Below, piece after piece: positions 19,298-29,753 of a stretch of 64,000 nt of DNA. A program made the position numbers and the translations under genes. Where the stretch lies: positions 1-64,000 of the forward strand of contig JAIKVV010000052.1 of NCBI GenBank assembly GCA_024685385.1. Direction: 5' to 3'. Under the pieces are notes generated by a model that had not been told where the DNA came from, did no database searches, and saw nothing but the letters and a program-made list of their open reading frames with translations. Numbering within the stretch: the first letter of the stretch is position 1; every line of letters begins with the position of its first letter. The DNA is from Saccharofermentans sp. (lineage in GTDB: Bacteria; Bacillota; Clostridia; Saccharofermentanales; Saccharofermentanaceae).

Positions 19298-20083
19298 TCA
19301 TTTTAGATATTGGTTGAAGCAGAATCCCTGATAACAGGTATTCCCGTCTGTATACTGAACACAGTACCAAGATCCAATACGGGATCCCAGTCCCGCTACC
19401 GTCTTTCCCTTTTTAATGGTCTTCAGGACGTTATACTTTGTCCCGGGACCATCTCTTAAGTTCAGATTATCCTTATCAGTTACAACAGTATATTTCTTGT
19501 CGATACCTGGGTCTTTCGATGCCTTCGAAAGCATAGCGGCTTTGATAGTCTTAACCGCCTGAGTCGGTGTTGAAGGGGCTGGAGCTGCTGTCTGCTTCTC
19601 TTCAGTAAAGAAGGGTGATTGTGCCCAATATGGCCACGCCTTAGCATTGAACTTTGTCTTGACCACACCGTATGCATGTCCTTTCGCCTCGATCACATAA
19701 CCATCAACATATACACCAACATGTGTCTTCTTGGAATCAGAGCCCTTGAAGACAAGCCTGCCGTTCATCTTGTCAAAGGATGCAATCTTACCCTTCTTTG
19801 TGGCCTTGTTATAGAGTCCGTTAGCCCCCAGATCCTGTGATGTGTTGTACTTCGGCACAGATGTAGGAGTATCTGACCACAAAGCCCCGTTATGGAGCCC
19901 CACGCAGTCATATACTCGTTGGCCATACTGTGAAGAGAAGTCTTTAGCCGTGTAATACTTCGGGTACTGTTTCTTCTTTTCATCATAGAGCTTCTTAGAA
20001 GAAGTCTGACCAAATGTTCCAAACCAGTACGGTTTTCCTACCTGGGCCTTGGCGTATTCAACCAGATATGCATTTGATTTCAT
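19298..20083 (-). CDS. Endolysin: NlpC/P60-like amidase/peptidase plus SH3-type domain
   Basis: VYDCVGLHNGALW catalytic Cys region, THVGVYVDGYVIEA His region; C-terminal YTVVTDKDNLNLRDGPGTKYNVLKTIKKGKTV SH3 motif. Confidence 0.8.
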   Translation of the reverse strand: MKSNAYLVEYAKAQVGKPYWFGTFGQTSSKKLYDEKKKQYPKYYTAKDFSSQYGQRVYDCVGLHNGALWSDTPTSVPKYNTSQDLGANGLYNKATKKGKIASFDKMNGRLVFKGSDSKKTHVGVYVDGYVIEAKGHAYGVVKTKFNAKAWPYWAQSPFFTEEKQTAAPAPSTPTQAVKTIKAAMLSKASKDPGIDKKYTVVTDKDNLNLRDGPGTKYNVLKTIKKGKTVAGLGSRIGSWYCVQYTDGNTCYQGFCFNQYLK

Positions 20084-20101
20084 CGTTATTATCTCCCTTC
20101 T

Positions 20102-21679
20102 TTATTTGATCTTTATTGCCCTATACCTGACAGAGATTTCAAGTGATGCATTTGAATCTGTATGATATGCTGTGAAATATACAGGTGTTGAAGCGCTCAG
20201 ATTTAAAATGGTCCCAACATGCAAAATTGTAGAAACATTACTGGCAGTAACAGGAGGACATCTTGCCGAATTAACAACACCGCCTAAATTTTGTGATGTT
20301 GTCGATATTCCGCATGCTCTATAACCACCACTTGATGATGCAAAGATAAATCCAGCTTCAATCAACCAAACCCCTGCAGCAAAAGTTTCAGAAGCAATAT
20401 TTGTCGGAGTCGAACCCGAACTCACCTGCTTTGAGGCAGGCTCTTTATTCTCGTAATTCGTGGGAACAGTATTAGTAGCCGCTATAGTTACAGTTCCACT
20501 ACTGTTCGAAAGAGAAACGTTGCTTCCCGCCTTTAAATTCAAAGCTGTAGTATTATTCCCCAAAGCCTGCGTTCCATTAACTTGAATTGGTCTATGGGTA
20601 TTCGTATCGGTCGCTGCTATTGTAACCGTTCCACTGCTATTCGAAAGTGAAACGTTGGAGCCAGCCTTTAGGTTTAGAGCAGTATCATTATTGCCCAACA
20701 CCTGTGAATCATTTACCTGTATAGGTCTGTGCGAATTGACCAGGGGGCCGCTTAATCCGTTGCTATTATCTACAGAAACCAATGACTTTCTGGAGCCTGA
20801 TGAATTATATACAAATATTTCTTTGTTAGTTCCGCTTCCGTTTGTCGAAAAACCTATTACACCGGAATTAGAAGCAGATGGTTTGACTCCAATAACAGCA
20901 TTATTAGTTCCATTACCGACAACCGTTAAATCACCATCACCACTTGTTTTTGCTTGAATTTTTATAGATCCGCTTGCAACTCCATCAACACGATCAAGTT
21001 TATCTCCCGTTATATATCCGCTATCGTTAATCAGATCTGATACTTTAGTGGGAATGCTTGGTTTATTCTTTATAAAATCATCAGATGTATTATTACTCTG
21101 ATTCCAATCAGGCTGAACGTTGACTTCGGCTCCTGCAGCTATTCCTGCAAGTTTCGTCTTCTCGGTGGTTGTATAGTCTTCTGTAGACAACCCTTTTCCA
21201 GTTACCTTGTCAACCTTAAGTTCAAGTAAGGAGTCCACTTGTGCTTTTGTGTAATAATTTGAGAGATTAATAGAAGTATCACCTATTAATTCCCAACCGG
21301 TGCTCGTTCCTGTAATATTGATGTATTCATCGTATATATTATCTGTTTGAGCAGTTGTCTTCGGAAGAAGGTATATAGTTGATGTTGAAATATTCTGTGT
21401 CGGCAGAATCTGGACAACCAATATATTTATCGTTGATACTGCGCTGATCAAAGCATTAACTTCCGCTTGGGTGTATGTATCTGTCTTCAGATAGTAATTG
21501 GAAAGATTGTTAACAGTATTAGTGATAAATCCCGCATCATTTTGAAGATCTGAAACCTTGACAGGAATAGAAGAAGCAAGAGCGACTATATCAGCTCTTG
21601 CTTGTGCATCTCCAACTTCATATAATTCCTCTTTGGGGGTATTATAGTACTCTGTCATCAGCCCGTCATAGTTAGGCAT
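20102..21679 (-). CDS. Phage tail fibre / receptor-binding-like protein
   Basis: TKVSDLINDSGYIT, NYYTKAQVDSLL fibre-type repeats; internal duplication HRPIQVN.QALGNNTALNLKAGSNVSLSNSSGTVTIAAT. Confidence 0.65.
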   Translation of the reverse strand: MPNYDGLMTEYYNTPKEELYEVGDAQARADIVALASSIPVKVSDLQNDAGFITNTVNNLSNYYLKTDTYTQAEVNALISAVSTINILVVQILPTQNISTSTIYLLPKTTAQTDNIYDEYINITGTSTGWELIGDTSINLSNYYTKAQVDSLLELKVDKVTGKGLSTEDYTTTEKTKLAGIAAGAEVNVQPDWNQSNNTSDDFIKNKPSIPTKVSDLINDSGYITGDKLDRVDGVASGSIKIQAKTSGDGDLTVVGNGTNNAVIGVKPSASNSGVIGFSTNGSGTNKEIFVYNSSGSRKSLVSVDNSNGLSGPLVNSHRPIQVNDSQVLGNNDTALNLKAGSNVSLSNSSGTVTIAATDTNTHRPIQVNGTQALGNNTTALNLKAGSNVSLSNSSGTVTIAATNTVPTNYENKEPASKQVSSGSTPTNIASETFAAGVWLIEAGFIFASSSGGYRACGISTTSQNLGGVVNSARCPPVTASNVSTILHVGTILNLSASTPVYFTAYHTDSNASLEISVRYRAIKIK

Positions 21680-21896
21680 CAGGATCACCTTCCTCAACAG
21701 ACTTTAGATTCTTCTGGTAATTTGATGCTAATATCGTAACGGCAACACCAATAAAGGTATCAAGAGCCGCACATGTAGCAACGATCTGTTGGCCGTATGG
21801 AATGCCCCAAATATCGACTACAGCTGTCATAAATGTAACTGCAGGAGCAACTAACAATGCAACCTTTTTGATTATGTCATATGTCTTGTTATTCAT
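21672..21896 (-). CDS. Phage holin-like protein
   Basis: Small protein with two TM segments (VALLVAPAVTFMTAVVDIW, VATCAALDTFIGVAVTILA) beside the lysin gene. Confidence 0.65.
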   Translation of the reverse strand: MNNKTYDIIKKVALLVAPAVTFMTAVVDIWGIPYGQQIVATCAALDTFIGVAVTILASNYQKNLKSVEEGDPDA

Positions 21897-22144
21897 CCTT
21901 TCACCTCCTGATTTTTCTCAAGATCTTCTATCCTGTGGTTTGCGACCTTGATTTGTTCTTCAGTAAGATCAGCTCGGCCTTCAAGCTTATACACTCGATC
22001 AATCAGGCCATTATGCTTTTCAACTTCCTTTTTGAGCTCATCGATTTTGTAATTAGTAAGTTTATTTGCTGTAAAAACTGATACGACACCGCCCAAAGCA
22101 GTTCCGGCAAGAGAAAGAACTGCAACTAATATTTCACTTGTCAT
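21893..22144 (-). CDS. Small membrane-anchored coiled-coil protein (holin accessory-like)
   Basis: N-terminal TM helix plus charged coiled coil; overlaps holin gene. Confidence 0.5.
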   Translation of the reverse strand: MTSEILVAVLSLAGTALGGVVSVFTANKLTNYKIDELKKEVEKHNGLIDRVYKLEGRADLTEEQIKVANHRIEDLEKNQEVKG

Positions 22145-22156
22145 TATCCTTCCTCC

Positions 22157-23638
22157 TTAAGACTGACTTATTGTTATCGAGTACTCAACTTGCATGGTTT
22201 GAGCAGATGTTTTTGTGATAACAGATGCCAGATTATAGACGCTGGCCGCATACATCTTGTTAAGGACTGCCGACGGATATGGACAATCAAAGTAATAAGA
22301 TCCCGACATACCGGAAAGCCAAAGTAACGGTTTGAACTTATCGGCACCAACAATGTTCATCATCACATCCCTGCTGTTCCAGCCATTCAATGCCGGTGCG
22401 TCTTTCAAACACTGATATACCGTATTGTTGTTTATGAGATGACCATTCGCCATCAGTATGCGGTTATGCCCTAAATAAACCGACCATGCCCAAGCCCTAT
22501 CCATTGTGACATTACCAGGATTTGAAATGTCCGTAGTAGTTCCGGTTGCAATATCTATCTTCAAATAGGTTGATAAATCGCCCTTATAAAGATATATATA
22601 ATCCGCTATACCATTATCGGAAGCAGGGTTTAAAGCAACATGTGCTGGTCTATAACCTGTGTTAACGTTCAGTGAGATCTGTGAAGAAAGAGTTAATGTT
22701 CGCGTTGTATTTGTTTTAGCTATCAGATCTATCTCGTTTAAATAAATCGTATTAGTAGGAGATGCTGTTATAATACCGATCGTAAGTTTCTTTGTACCAG
22801 AATTATAAAAGAAAAAATGCCTCACATTATTGATATTAGCAGCGGTGCCTGCAGAGAGATTAACGTTAAATGATTCTGCATGATCATTTTGTCCTTCTCC
22901 GACAGGGCCAAGAAGATCTGCTTTTGTAAGGATTATCGGAACCACTGAAACAGAACAAATCATATCCGTTATCGAATAACAGATCATCGTGTTTTCATCA
23001 AGCATTTCAAAAGGTTGCTTTTGGTAATAGCTGCTTATGTTATCAACATATCTCTTGGTAATAACTTTTGAGTTAATCTCTGCCAACGGACTATATGTCG
23101 GGAATGTCAGATTCGCTTTCCCTGTTCCGCAATCTCCTGTATCTGCATGAGTCAAAGTTAGGGCTCTTATGGGACCATTCCCTTGAGATGCATCCCATGT
23201 CCATACATGTTTCCAGCCGATTGCTTCTCCGCTACTGATAATCTCTTCAGAAAGATTTGAATTAGGGATACCTCGGGCAAGATCGTCAGCTGCACCACCG
23301 TGTTCCTGATCATATGTATTTTGTCCGGCATGTGCTGTCACTGAATTCGATGTTTCTGAAGGGAGAAATACATCATTGGTATCTGAAATCTCGCCACTCC
23401 ATAAACATACGCCACCCAAGAGTTTCTGGTATATGGGCAAAATTTTTGTGAAATCTATAGTTCCCGCAAGATTCTTTTCGAAAATGTTGGCAATAGCGGG
23501 AGTTATGGTATTATCTGCTTCTTCATGTCTGACAATCTTCCCAGATTTTGCATCCCGAAGAGTGAGTGCAACATGACCATGTATCTTTATGTCTCTTAAT
23601 CCATTAAGAACCTGCTTTTTAACATTATCAGTATACAT
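22157..23638 (-). CDS. Phage tail-associated hypothetical protein
   Basis: 493-aa ORF between tail and lysis modules, good RBS. Confidence 0.6.
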   Translation of the reverse strand: MYTDNVKKQVLNGLRDIKIHGHVALTLRDAKSGKIVRHEEADNTITPAIANIFEKNLAGTIDFTKILPIYQKLLGGVCLWSGEISDTNDVFLPSETSNSVTAHAGQNTYDQEHGGAADDLARGIPNSNLSEEIISSGEAIGWKHVWTWDASQGNGPIRALTLTHADTGDCGTGKANLTFPTYSPLAEINSKVITKRYVDNISSYYQKQPFEMLDENTMICYSITDMICSVSVVPIILTKADLLGPVGEGQNDHAESFNVNLSAGTAANINNVRHFFFYNSGTKKLTIGIITASPTNTIYLNEIDLIAKTNTTRTLTLSSQISLNVNTGYRPAHVALNPASDNGIADYIYLYKGDLSTYLKIDIATGTTTDISNPGNVTMDRAWAWSVYLGHNRILMANGHLINNNTVYQCLKDAPALNGWNSRDVMMNIVGADKFKPLLWLSGMSGSYYFDCPYPSAVLNKMYAASVYNLASVITKTSAQTMQVEYSITISQS

Positions 23639-23651
23639 TTTTATTCCTCCA

Positions 23652-24026
23652 TCATATAAGATCGACTATTTTTCGGGAATCCCATAATTGATTGTCCCAG
23701 GTACCGGTAACATTATTGGAATTACATTCGTATAACAAACCATCATGTATAACAACATCGCCGGAGTTATATATGATCGTGCTATCATAATTGTCAGCGA
23801 TCAAATGTAACAACGAATTTATTGCAGCCGTTATAGTCTTTGAGGAAGTCTCAAGTTCTGAAGCATACTCAACCTCCGTCACAATTGTTACCCCCAGTGT
23901 GCTTACAGACTGAGCCTTGGTAATATATCCCGACTCCTGAGTCTCATCTACTTGTGAAGTCATTACCAGATCACTATTTGCTCCCTGTGTAGTTCTTTCC
24001 ATTTCCGACGTTCTCAAATTGCTCAT
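23652..24026 (-). CDS. Hypothetical phage protein
   Basis: 124-aa ORF overlapping upstream gene stop (24023). Confidence 0.6.
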   Translation of the reverse strand: MSNLRTSEMERTTQGANSDLVMTSQVDETQESGYITKAQSVSTLGVTIVTEVEYASELETSSKTITAAINSLLHLIADNYDSTIIYNSGDVVIHDGLLYECNSNNVTGTWDNQLWDSRKIVDLI

Positions 24027-25912
24027 TCTTCGTCACTTCCTTCCGTGATAATATTGTTCGATCCTGTTTCATCACATATACCATCTATTCCGTTCTCGGT
24101 CACCACATTCATTAACATTCGTTCCATAATGATCATTGCAAAATCCTGTATTCTTCCCTTCAGAGGAATTCCTTTGAATCTTTCAATCTGAACTGCGTCT
24201 GATATCTGAAGCGATCTTGGAACATCTGTATTAACTGTGACTGAATCAGATAATTCTTCAGGATCGATGGATCCAATATCCAATAACTCATATTCATCTC
24301 TTGCTGGAATGACACCATCCCAGACATCATCACCGAGCATACCCTGCGCCCATACCAAAATATGAGCATCTCCAGCATCGATTATTTCAGCCCCATTCAA
24401 CCCAGTCGCAGTAACCTTCAGAACGTAGGTACCAGCAATAACACTTGGCAGATGATAATGAAAATTCACAGTATGCGCGTTATTGTTGCTCGTTCTATTT
24501 CTCTCTGTATATACAAGTGTGGTACCCCGTAACTCAAAATCAGGAACTACTCCAATATCCTCCCACTCTTCCACCGGGTGGTATTCCGTAAGCAACTCAC
24601 CATTCAAGTAGTAGTTTATTTGGATTCCTGCTTTTTGATCAGAATTAAAGGTTGTATGAATTTTCAACTCAACCCAGACTTCAACATCGGCTACTTCAGA
24701 AACTGCAAACCTAACCTGTCCGATATCCACCTCATTGCTTCTCGTAATGATTATTGCATTAGGGTTAATAAATGAAGCGAATTCGATCTTTCCGGTGCTA
24801 TCTTCCTCGTCAGACAACTTGCTCAATCTTTTGTCAGTAAGACTCTGCGTCTCACCAAGATATGGATTTTTCCCAACCGCTACAATCTGATGCTCGCCTC
24901 TCCATTTCCACTTGTTCTTCTGAACCGGGATCAGAGTCGAGTTCATAGCTGCACTTCCGGTAGCCTGGATCAAGTCACCAAGATCGATAGCAGGATCCCC
25001 ATACCAGCCGATATCAGATGGGGTATATCGCAGAGGGCTGATAGCATCAAGTATCTCCTGCAGGACATCCTCTGCCCATTCCTGTGTGTTCTTTTGAATA
25101 AAGTCATTCGCATCAAGTGCCAGATCCTGGCCACTGTCATTACCTACAGATATCAGGTCCTGTCTTCTTAAACAGCTGGCAGATGAATATACTACCTCGT
25201 AATCTGATATGCTTTCTCTTGTTCTTGCATCTGCAGGAATGGTCAATGTAACATCCGTGGTAAAACTCTGAATGAAGATCTTACCTTCTCTGTCGAGTAT
25301 CGCATTACCGGCAAGACATGCAGCCATATCACCCAGAAGATCTCGCCATGTCGTGGAACGATATTTATCACGCAGTTTGAATCCAACCTTAGTTCCGTTC
25401 GGAAGTGCACGGATCTGAGCCCTGGTCTGGGACAACGTCATACCGTTATTTACAGCTATAACTCCCAAAATATCATAAGCTTCTCCCGACAGTTCAATTC
25501 CGCCAGGATACTTCTTATCGAGCTTATCCATCTCATCAAGCGCTGTGATCTTCAGAATGTCATTAGATGTCCTGATACATTCTTTGACCTTAAACACACC
25601 AAGAGGGACATCTTCCCACGTTTCAGGATCATCTGACAGTTTTACACCATGACTCAGAGTAATGGTCGCACCATATATCTTGTATCTGTCGATATTAAGA
25701 TACAGGCCAATATCAAGCTGCGCCTGATATGCCTGGCCCAGCTTTAATTCAGTATCATTAACACACTGATTGGAGAATACCGGTGCTTCAGCCACTAATT
25801 CATTATCGATGGATACAGTAGTCCCGTTCTTAAGCCTGAGGGTTCCCGTAATCCGGGTCTCTCTTTGATCATCGAATATCGTATTCAAATAAGCATTTGA
25901 TACGGGATACAT
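24023..25912 (-). CDS. Phage tail / minor structural protein
   Basis: 629-aa ORF downstream of tape measure; MYPVSNAYLNTIFDDQRETRITGTLRLKNGTTVSIDNELV. Confidence 0.65.
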   Translation of the reverse strand: MYPVSNAYLNTIFDDQRETRITGTLRLKNGTTVSIDNELVAEAPVFSNQCVNDTELKLGQAYQAQLDIGLYLNIDRYKIYGATITLSHGVKLSDDPETWEDVPLGVFKVKECIRTSNDILKITALDEMDKLDKKYPGGIELSGEAYDILGVIAVNNGMTLSQTRAQIRALPNGTKVGFKLRDKYRSTTWRDLLGDMAACLAGNAILDREGKIFIQSFTTDVTLTIPADARTRESISDYEVVYSSASCLRRQDLISVGNDSGQDLALDANDFIQKNTQEWAEDVLQEILDAISPLRYTPSDIGWYGDPAIDLGDLIQATGSAAMNSTLIPVQKNKWKWRGEHQIVAVGKNPYLGETQSLTDKRLSKLSDEEDSTGKIEFASFINPNAIIITRSNEVDIGQVRFAVSEVADVEVWVELKIHTTFNSDQKAGIQINYYLNGELLTEYHPVEEWEDIGVVPDFELRGTTLVYTERNRTSNNNAHTVNFHYHLPSVIAGTYVLKVTATGLNGAEIIDAGDAHILVWAQGMLGDDVWDGVIPARDEYELLDIGSIDPEELSDSVTVNTDVPRSLQISDAVQIERFKGIPLKGRIQDFAMIIMERMLMNVVTENGIDGICDETGSNNIITEGSDEE

Positions 25913-25926
25913 ACTGTTACCTCCAA

Positions 25927-26283
25927 TTAGAATTCAGTAAATGTTGCAGAATATGACCATCTCGGTTCACCGTTAGGAGCTGCCGTCATCTCCGCAGTTC
26001 CAGGAGTGAAATAACCATGTGCTTCTTTATAGGAACCAAACCAGAAACGGATATCAACACTTGCCGGGCTGATCGCCTGAACAATTGTTGCCAATTCAGC
26101 ATCGGTCAGTTCTTCCCAGGAATAATCACACTGATATACACCCTGCCTTATTCGTTCACGGTGCATCTTTCCCGTTCCGACCGACCTGGTCGTGTTCTCC
26201 GAGTCCAGGTCATTCGTTTGAATGGAGATTCCCGTAGGACAGGGCATCGCCACGTTGTTTATCTTCAAATAATCAATGCTCAT
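25927..26283 (-). CDS. Phage distal-tail-type hypothetical protein (DUF6711-like)
   Basis: MSIDYLKINNVAMPCPTGISIQTNDLDSENTTRSVGTGKMHRERIRQG; adjacent to tape measure. Confidence 0.6.
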   Translation of the reverse strand: MSIDYLKINNVAMPCPTGISIQTNDLDSENTTRSVGTGKMHRERIRQGVYQCDYSWEELTDAELATIVQAISPASVDIRFWFGSYKEAHGYFTPGTAEMTAAPNGEPRWSYSATFTEF

Positions 26284-29200
26284 GCCCTGCCTCCTGATCT
26301 TCCGTTATGTAACTTGTCGTACTTCTGATAGCTGTCGTAAAGGACCTGTCCGTCAAGCATCAGTGTGATGTTTGTAGCTGTATTCCCTGCGCCGGACGTT
26401 GCGACAGTGTTTGCACCCTTCAGGTATGGCAACACCTGCATCATGGCAGCTGCTACCGCTTCAGCGATCTTGCTCTCAGGCGCCACGATCTCACCTTCGC
26501 GTTTGTTATCACCGATAAGTGCGAGTTGAGGAGTGTTTGCTTCTACAAATCCACCGGTTGCCAATCGAGGAATGGATACTTTTGAGAATTTCGGAAGCCC
26601 TGTATAGGGCTTACCCATAATCTCCGCACCTTTTTTCCCGAATGCATCAAGTTTCCCGAGGAATCCGTTAAGTCCGTCAACAATATGATTGATCGCATTT
26701 TCGATCGCTCCGAGCGCAGAATTGAATGCGCCCTTCACAGCACCGACGATGCTGTCGAACGCTTCTGATATAGGCGTGACCACATTTTCCTGGAACCATT
26801 TGCTTGCAGATGCCCAAACACCACAAATATCGTCCCAAAGTTGCGAGAAGAATCCGGAAACTGAAGTCCAGACGCCCTCGAAAAATCCCTTCACAGGCTG
26901 TATGACATTGGTATCGAACCAGGTCGCGACTGAATTCCAGACGCCCTGGATATCAGACCAGAGCTGCGAGAAGAAACCTGATACTTTGGCTACTATTGGA
27001 CTGAAGAACTTTACGACCGGCTGAATAACAGTAGAATCGAACCACTCTGCTGCTGTCGCCCAGATCCCGACGATTACCATCCAAAGAGACTCGAAGACTC
27101 CACCTACTGTCTCTTCAATAGGTTCAAAGAAGCCTATTATCGGCTGAACAACGGTTTCATCGAACCATGTTGCAACCCCTTCCCAAGCCAGATGGATTCC
27201 TTCGATGATCTTGTCCCACTCGAAAATCTGAACCAGATCCGTGAAGAAATTTTCGAGGTCCTTCCACAAATCTTCGAAAAGGCCTCCAATAGCACCGACG
27301 ATATCCTGGAATCCCTTTGTTACAGTGTCCCAATCGCCACTGAATATGCCGACAATAACCTCTACAACGCCCTTTCCGACAGTGAAGATGGACTTCAATA
27401 CGGAAAGCATGTTACTGAAGGCCATGATCAATCCGGAGAAAAATGCTGCTCCATATTTCCCTAGGAAGTTCCCTATAGCCTTAATTACAGGCTTGATTAC
27501 CGGATAGATCTTATTGAACCCTTTTGCAATGGTACCTATCGTCTCACCAATAGTCTTACCAATCTCACGAGCCTTGTCAGCAACACCGGAAGATTCAAAG
27601 TTCTGTCTTACGATATCGAACTTATCTTTGATGGCACCGGTAAATGTAGCGATCGCATCCGAGATGTTGACCGCTGCATCCGAGATATCTTTCTCGAAAT
27701 TCTTGATTCCTTCGGCAAAGCCTTCCAGAGTGCCTGTTTCAAGCGCCTGCTTGAATTCAGTTATTACCGAGGTTATGTCAAAGAAAATGCCTGCAATATT
27801 TGCGCCGGCAACTTCAAGATTCTCAGAATCAAATACCGCCTGAAGGATATTTGATACAGATCCCGACAGATTGGATATTGCATCTGCTTCCCTGCTCGAC
27901 AGGTCGAACATTGTTACCAGATGATCTTTGACAGGCTGTTCATTCTGCGTCAGGAACTTATCAATCGTCCCTGTGGTTGCCTTCGTAACACCCAGAGTGA
28001 TCGTTGCAACAGTTCCGGACACAGAACCGAAAGCCTTAGCCCATTTCTCAGCACAACTGTCAGCTGCACCCTGAACCTTAGGATCAGTAAATATCCGCTG
28101 TGCTGTTTTGCCGATACTTATGACGTCATCCTTGATGCCATCAATATACTTGGATCCATTATACGTCTGATTGAATCCGTCAACGAATGCATCTTTTAAC
28201 TGTACTGCCTTTTTTACAACACCATCAAGCGCCTGCTTCCACTTATTCGTGGCTTTTGTAGCATCATTCGTTGCTGCCGCTGCCGCTTTTGTATTAGCGA
28301 GAACCTTCTTGGAAGCACCACCTCCACCGCCGCCTGAAGAATCAGAGTTCAGAGTGTTAATCTTATCGAACCCTGCAAGGTTCTGCATCATCTTCTTAGC
28401 AGCTCCGCCGGCAGACTTCATCCCCGTGCTGAGATCATCCGCGCTCTGTGCCGCACTTGCAGTAGCATCTGCCACACCACCGACATCGCCGTTCTGGGAT
28501 ACCCCCATAAGGCTTGCAGTGAAGTTTGAAAAGGCAGAAGCTGCCTGATTGGCAGCTTCCATTATCATGTTAAGCCACTGTACTATAGGTGTAAGGACAT
28601 TGATCAAACCCTGACCTATAGTAGCCTTGAACGAATCAAACTGAAGGGTCAGCACACGGATCTGGTTAGCCCAGCCTCCGGAAGTTCTTTGAAAGTCTCC
28701 TGATGCGTCAGACAGTTTATCTTGAACAAAAGCAAGTCTCAAAGAAACCTTCTCCTGTTCGCTCATACTCTTGACGGTCTTGTTCATGCCCTGAGACATC
28801 GCGAACTGGTTAAGTGCAGTCTCTGTCATTACGACACCGTACTTCTTAAGGACTTCTGTCTCACCGGAATATACGGCTTTCAATGCGTTGAAAGTCTCGT
28901 CAGTCGATTTGTTATAGAAGGATGCCATATCACCGGCCAGAGCCGTCAGGGACGATGCCTGGTCATATGCTTCCTTCTCCGAATAACCAAACGCTTTCGA
29001 CATGGCACCGAGTGTTCCCATGTAATCCTTGGCGACAGTCTCGGACAAACCATATGACTTGATCGCGGACTTGGCAAACTCGTTGACATCGTTCGCCATA
29101 TTGCCGTATACGACATCTACTACATTCTGAACCTCTGCAAGGTCAGATCCCAGCTCCACTGCTTCCTTACCGAAGGAGATGAGTCCTGCAACACTGACAG

Positions 29201-29417
29201 CTACGCCGAGAGCCCCAATAGCCTTTTTGGCAACAGACCCCAATGTGCTCAGGGCAGATGTTTCCTTACCGATGGCCGAGGTCACACTCTTTGATGCTGA
29301 CTTTGATTGCTTATTGGCTTCCGATGCCGCGTCTTTAACTGCAGATTTAACATCCGCTATAAGTTGATCCTTCAAGACCTTGATCGACAGATCAACTTCT
29401 CCGACATTTGTCGCCAT
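26280..29417 (-). CDS. Phage tail tape measure protein
   Basis: 1045 aa, Ala-rich coiled N-terminus, amphipathic W..I...F/W repeats; longest ORF of the tail module. Confidence 0.9.
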   Translation of the reverse strand: MATNVGEVDLSIKVLKDQLIADVKSAVKDAASEANKQSKSASKSVTSAIGKETSALSTLGSVAKKAIGALGVAVSVAGLISFGKEAVELGSDLAEVQNVVDVVYGNMANDVNEFAKSAIKSYGLSETVAKDYMGTLGAMSKAFGYSEKEAYDQASSLTALAGDMASFYNKSTDETFNALKAVYSGETEVLKKYGVVMTETALNQFAMSQGMNKTVKSMSEQEKVSLRLAFVQDKLSDASGDFQRTSGGWANQIRVLTLQFDSFKATIGQGLINVLTPIVQWLNMIMEAANQAASAFSNFTASLMGVSQNGDVGGVADATASAAQSADDLSTGMKSAGGAAKKMMQNLAGFDKINTLNSDSSGGGGGGASKKVLANTKAAAAATNDATKATNKWKQALDGVVKKAVQLKDAFVDGFNQTYNGSKYIDGIKDDVISIGKTAQRIFTDPKVQGAADSCAEKWAKAFGSVSGTVATITLGVTKATTGTIDKFLTQNEQPVKDHLVTMFDLSSREADAISNLSGSVSNILQAVFDSENLEVAGANIAGIFFDITSVITEFKQALETGTLEGFAEGIKNFEKDISDAAVNISDAIATFTGAIKDKFDIVRQNFESSGVADKAREIGKTIGETIGTIAKGFNKIYPVIKPVIKAIGNFLGKYGAAFFSGLIMAFSNMLSVLKSIFTVGKGVVEVIVGIFSGDWDTVTKGFQDIVGAIGGLFEDLWKDLENFFTDLVQIFEWDKIIEGIHLAWEGVATWFDETVVQPIIGFFEPIEETVGGVFESLWMVIVGIWATAAEWFDSTVIQPVVKFFSPIVAKVSGFFSQLWSDIQGVWNSVATWFDTNVIQPVKGFFEGVWTSVSGFFSQLWDDICGVWASASKWFQENVVTPISEAFDSIVGAVKGAFNSALGAIENAINHIVDGLNGFLGKLDAFGKKGAEIMGKPYTGLPKFSKVSIPRLATGGFVEANTPQLALIGDNKREGEIVAPESKIAEAVAAAMMQVLPYLKGANTVATSGAGNTATNITLMLDGQVLYDSYQKYDKLHNGRSGGRA

Positions 29418-29440
29418 CTATAACCACCTCCTTCAGTCCC

Positions 29441-29665
29441 TTACTTCATCCCGAAAATCTTCCGTAATGCCCAATCAGCTTCCTCGAGAGAATGCGTGAC
29501 TGTACGGGAGTGGCGGGATCTCCACTCGCTATAGATCTTTCTTTCCTGTGCTGTGAACTTGTCTCTTACTTTTCTGTTTTTCTCAGAACGGATCCTGACG
29601 AGGTACCCGAGCGGTGTCTCACCATTCAGACCGGCAAGAAGAGTCGTAAACTCGTCCCAGAGCAT
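29441..29665 (-). CDS. Tail assembly chaperone, frameshifted C-terminal part (GT-like)
   Basis: Frame open upstream to about 29774 with no ATG/GTG/TTG; reads PTPKNEVWYDLYEDYDAIEASFAQQYGILLRREDDMLWDEF. Confidence 0.65.
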   Translation of the reverse strand: MLWDEFTTLLAGLNGETPLGYLVRIRSEKNRKVRDKFTAQERKIYSEWRSRHSRTVTHSLEEADWALRKIFGMK

Positions 29666-29753
29666 ATCATCTTCTCTTCTTAACAGGATCCCGTATTGCT
29701 GTGCAAAAGATGCTTCGATAGCATCGTAATCTTCATAGAGATCGTACCAGACC

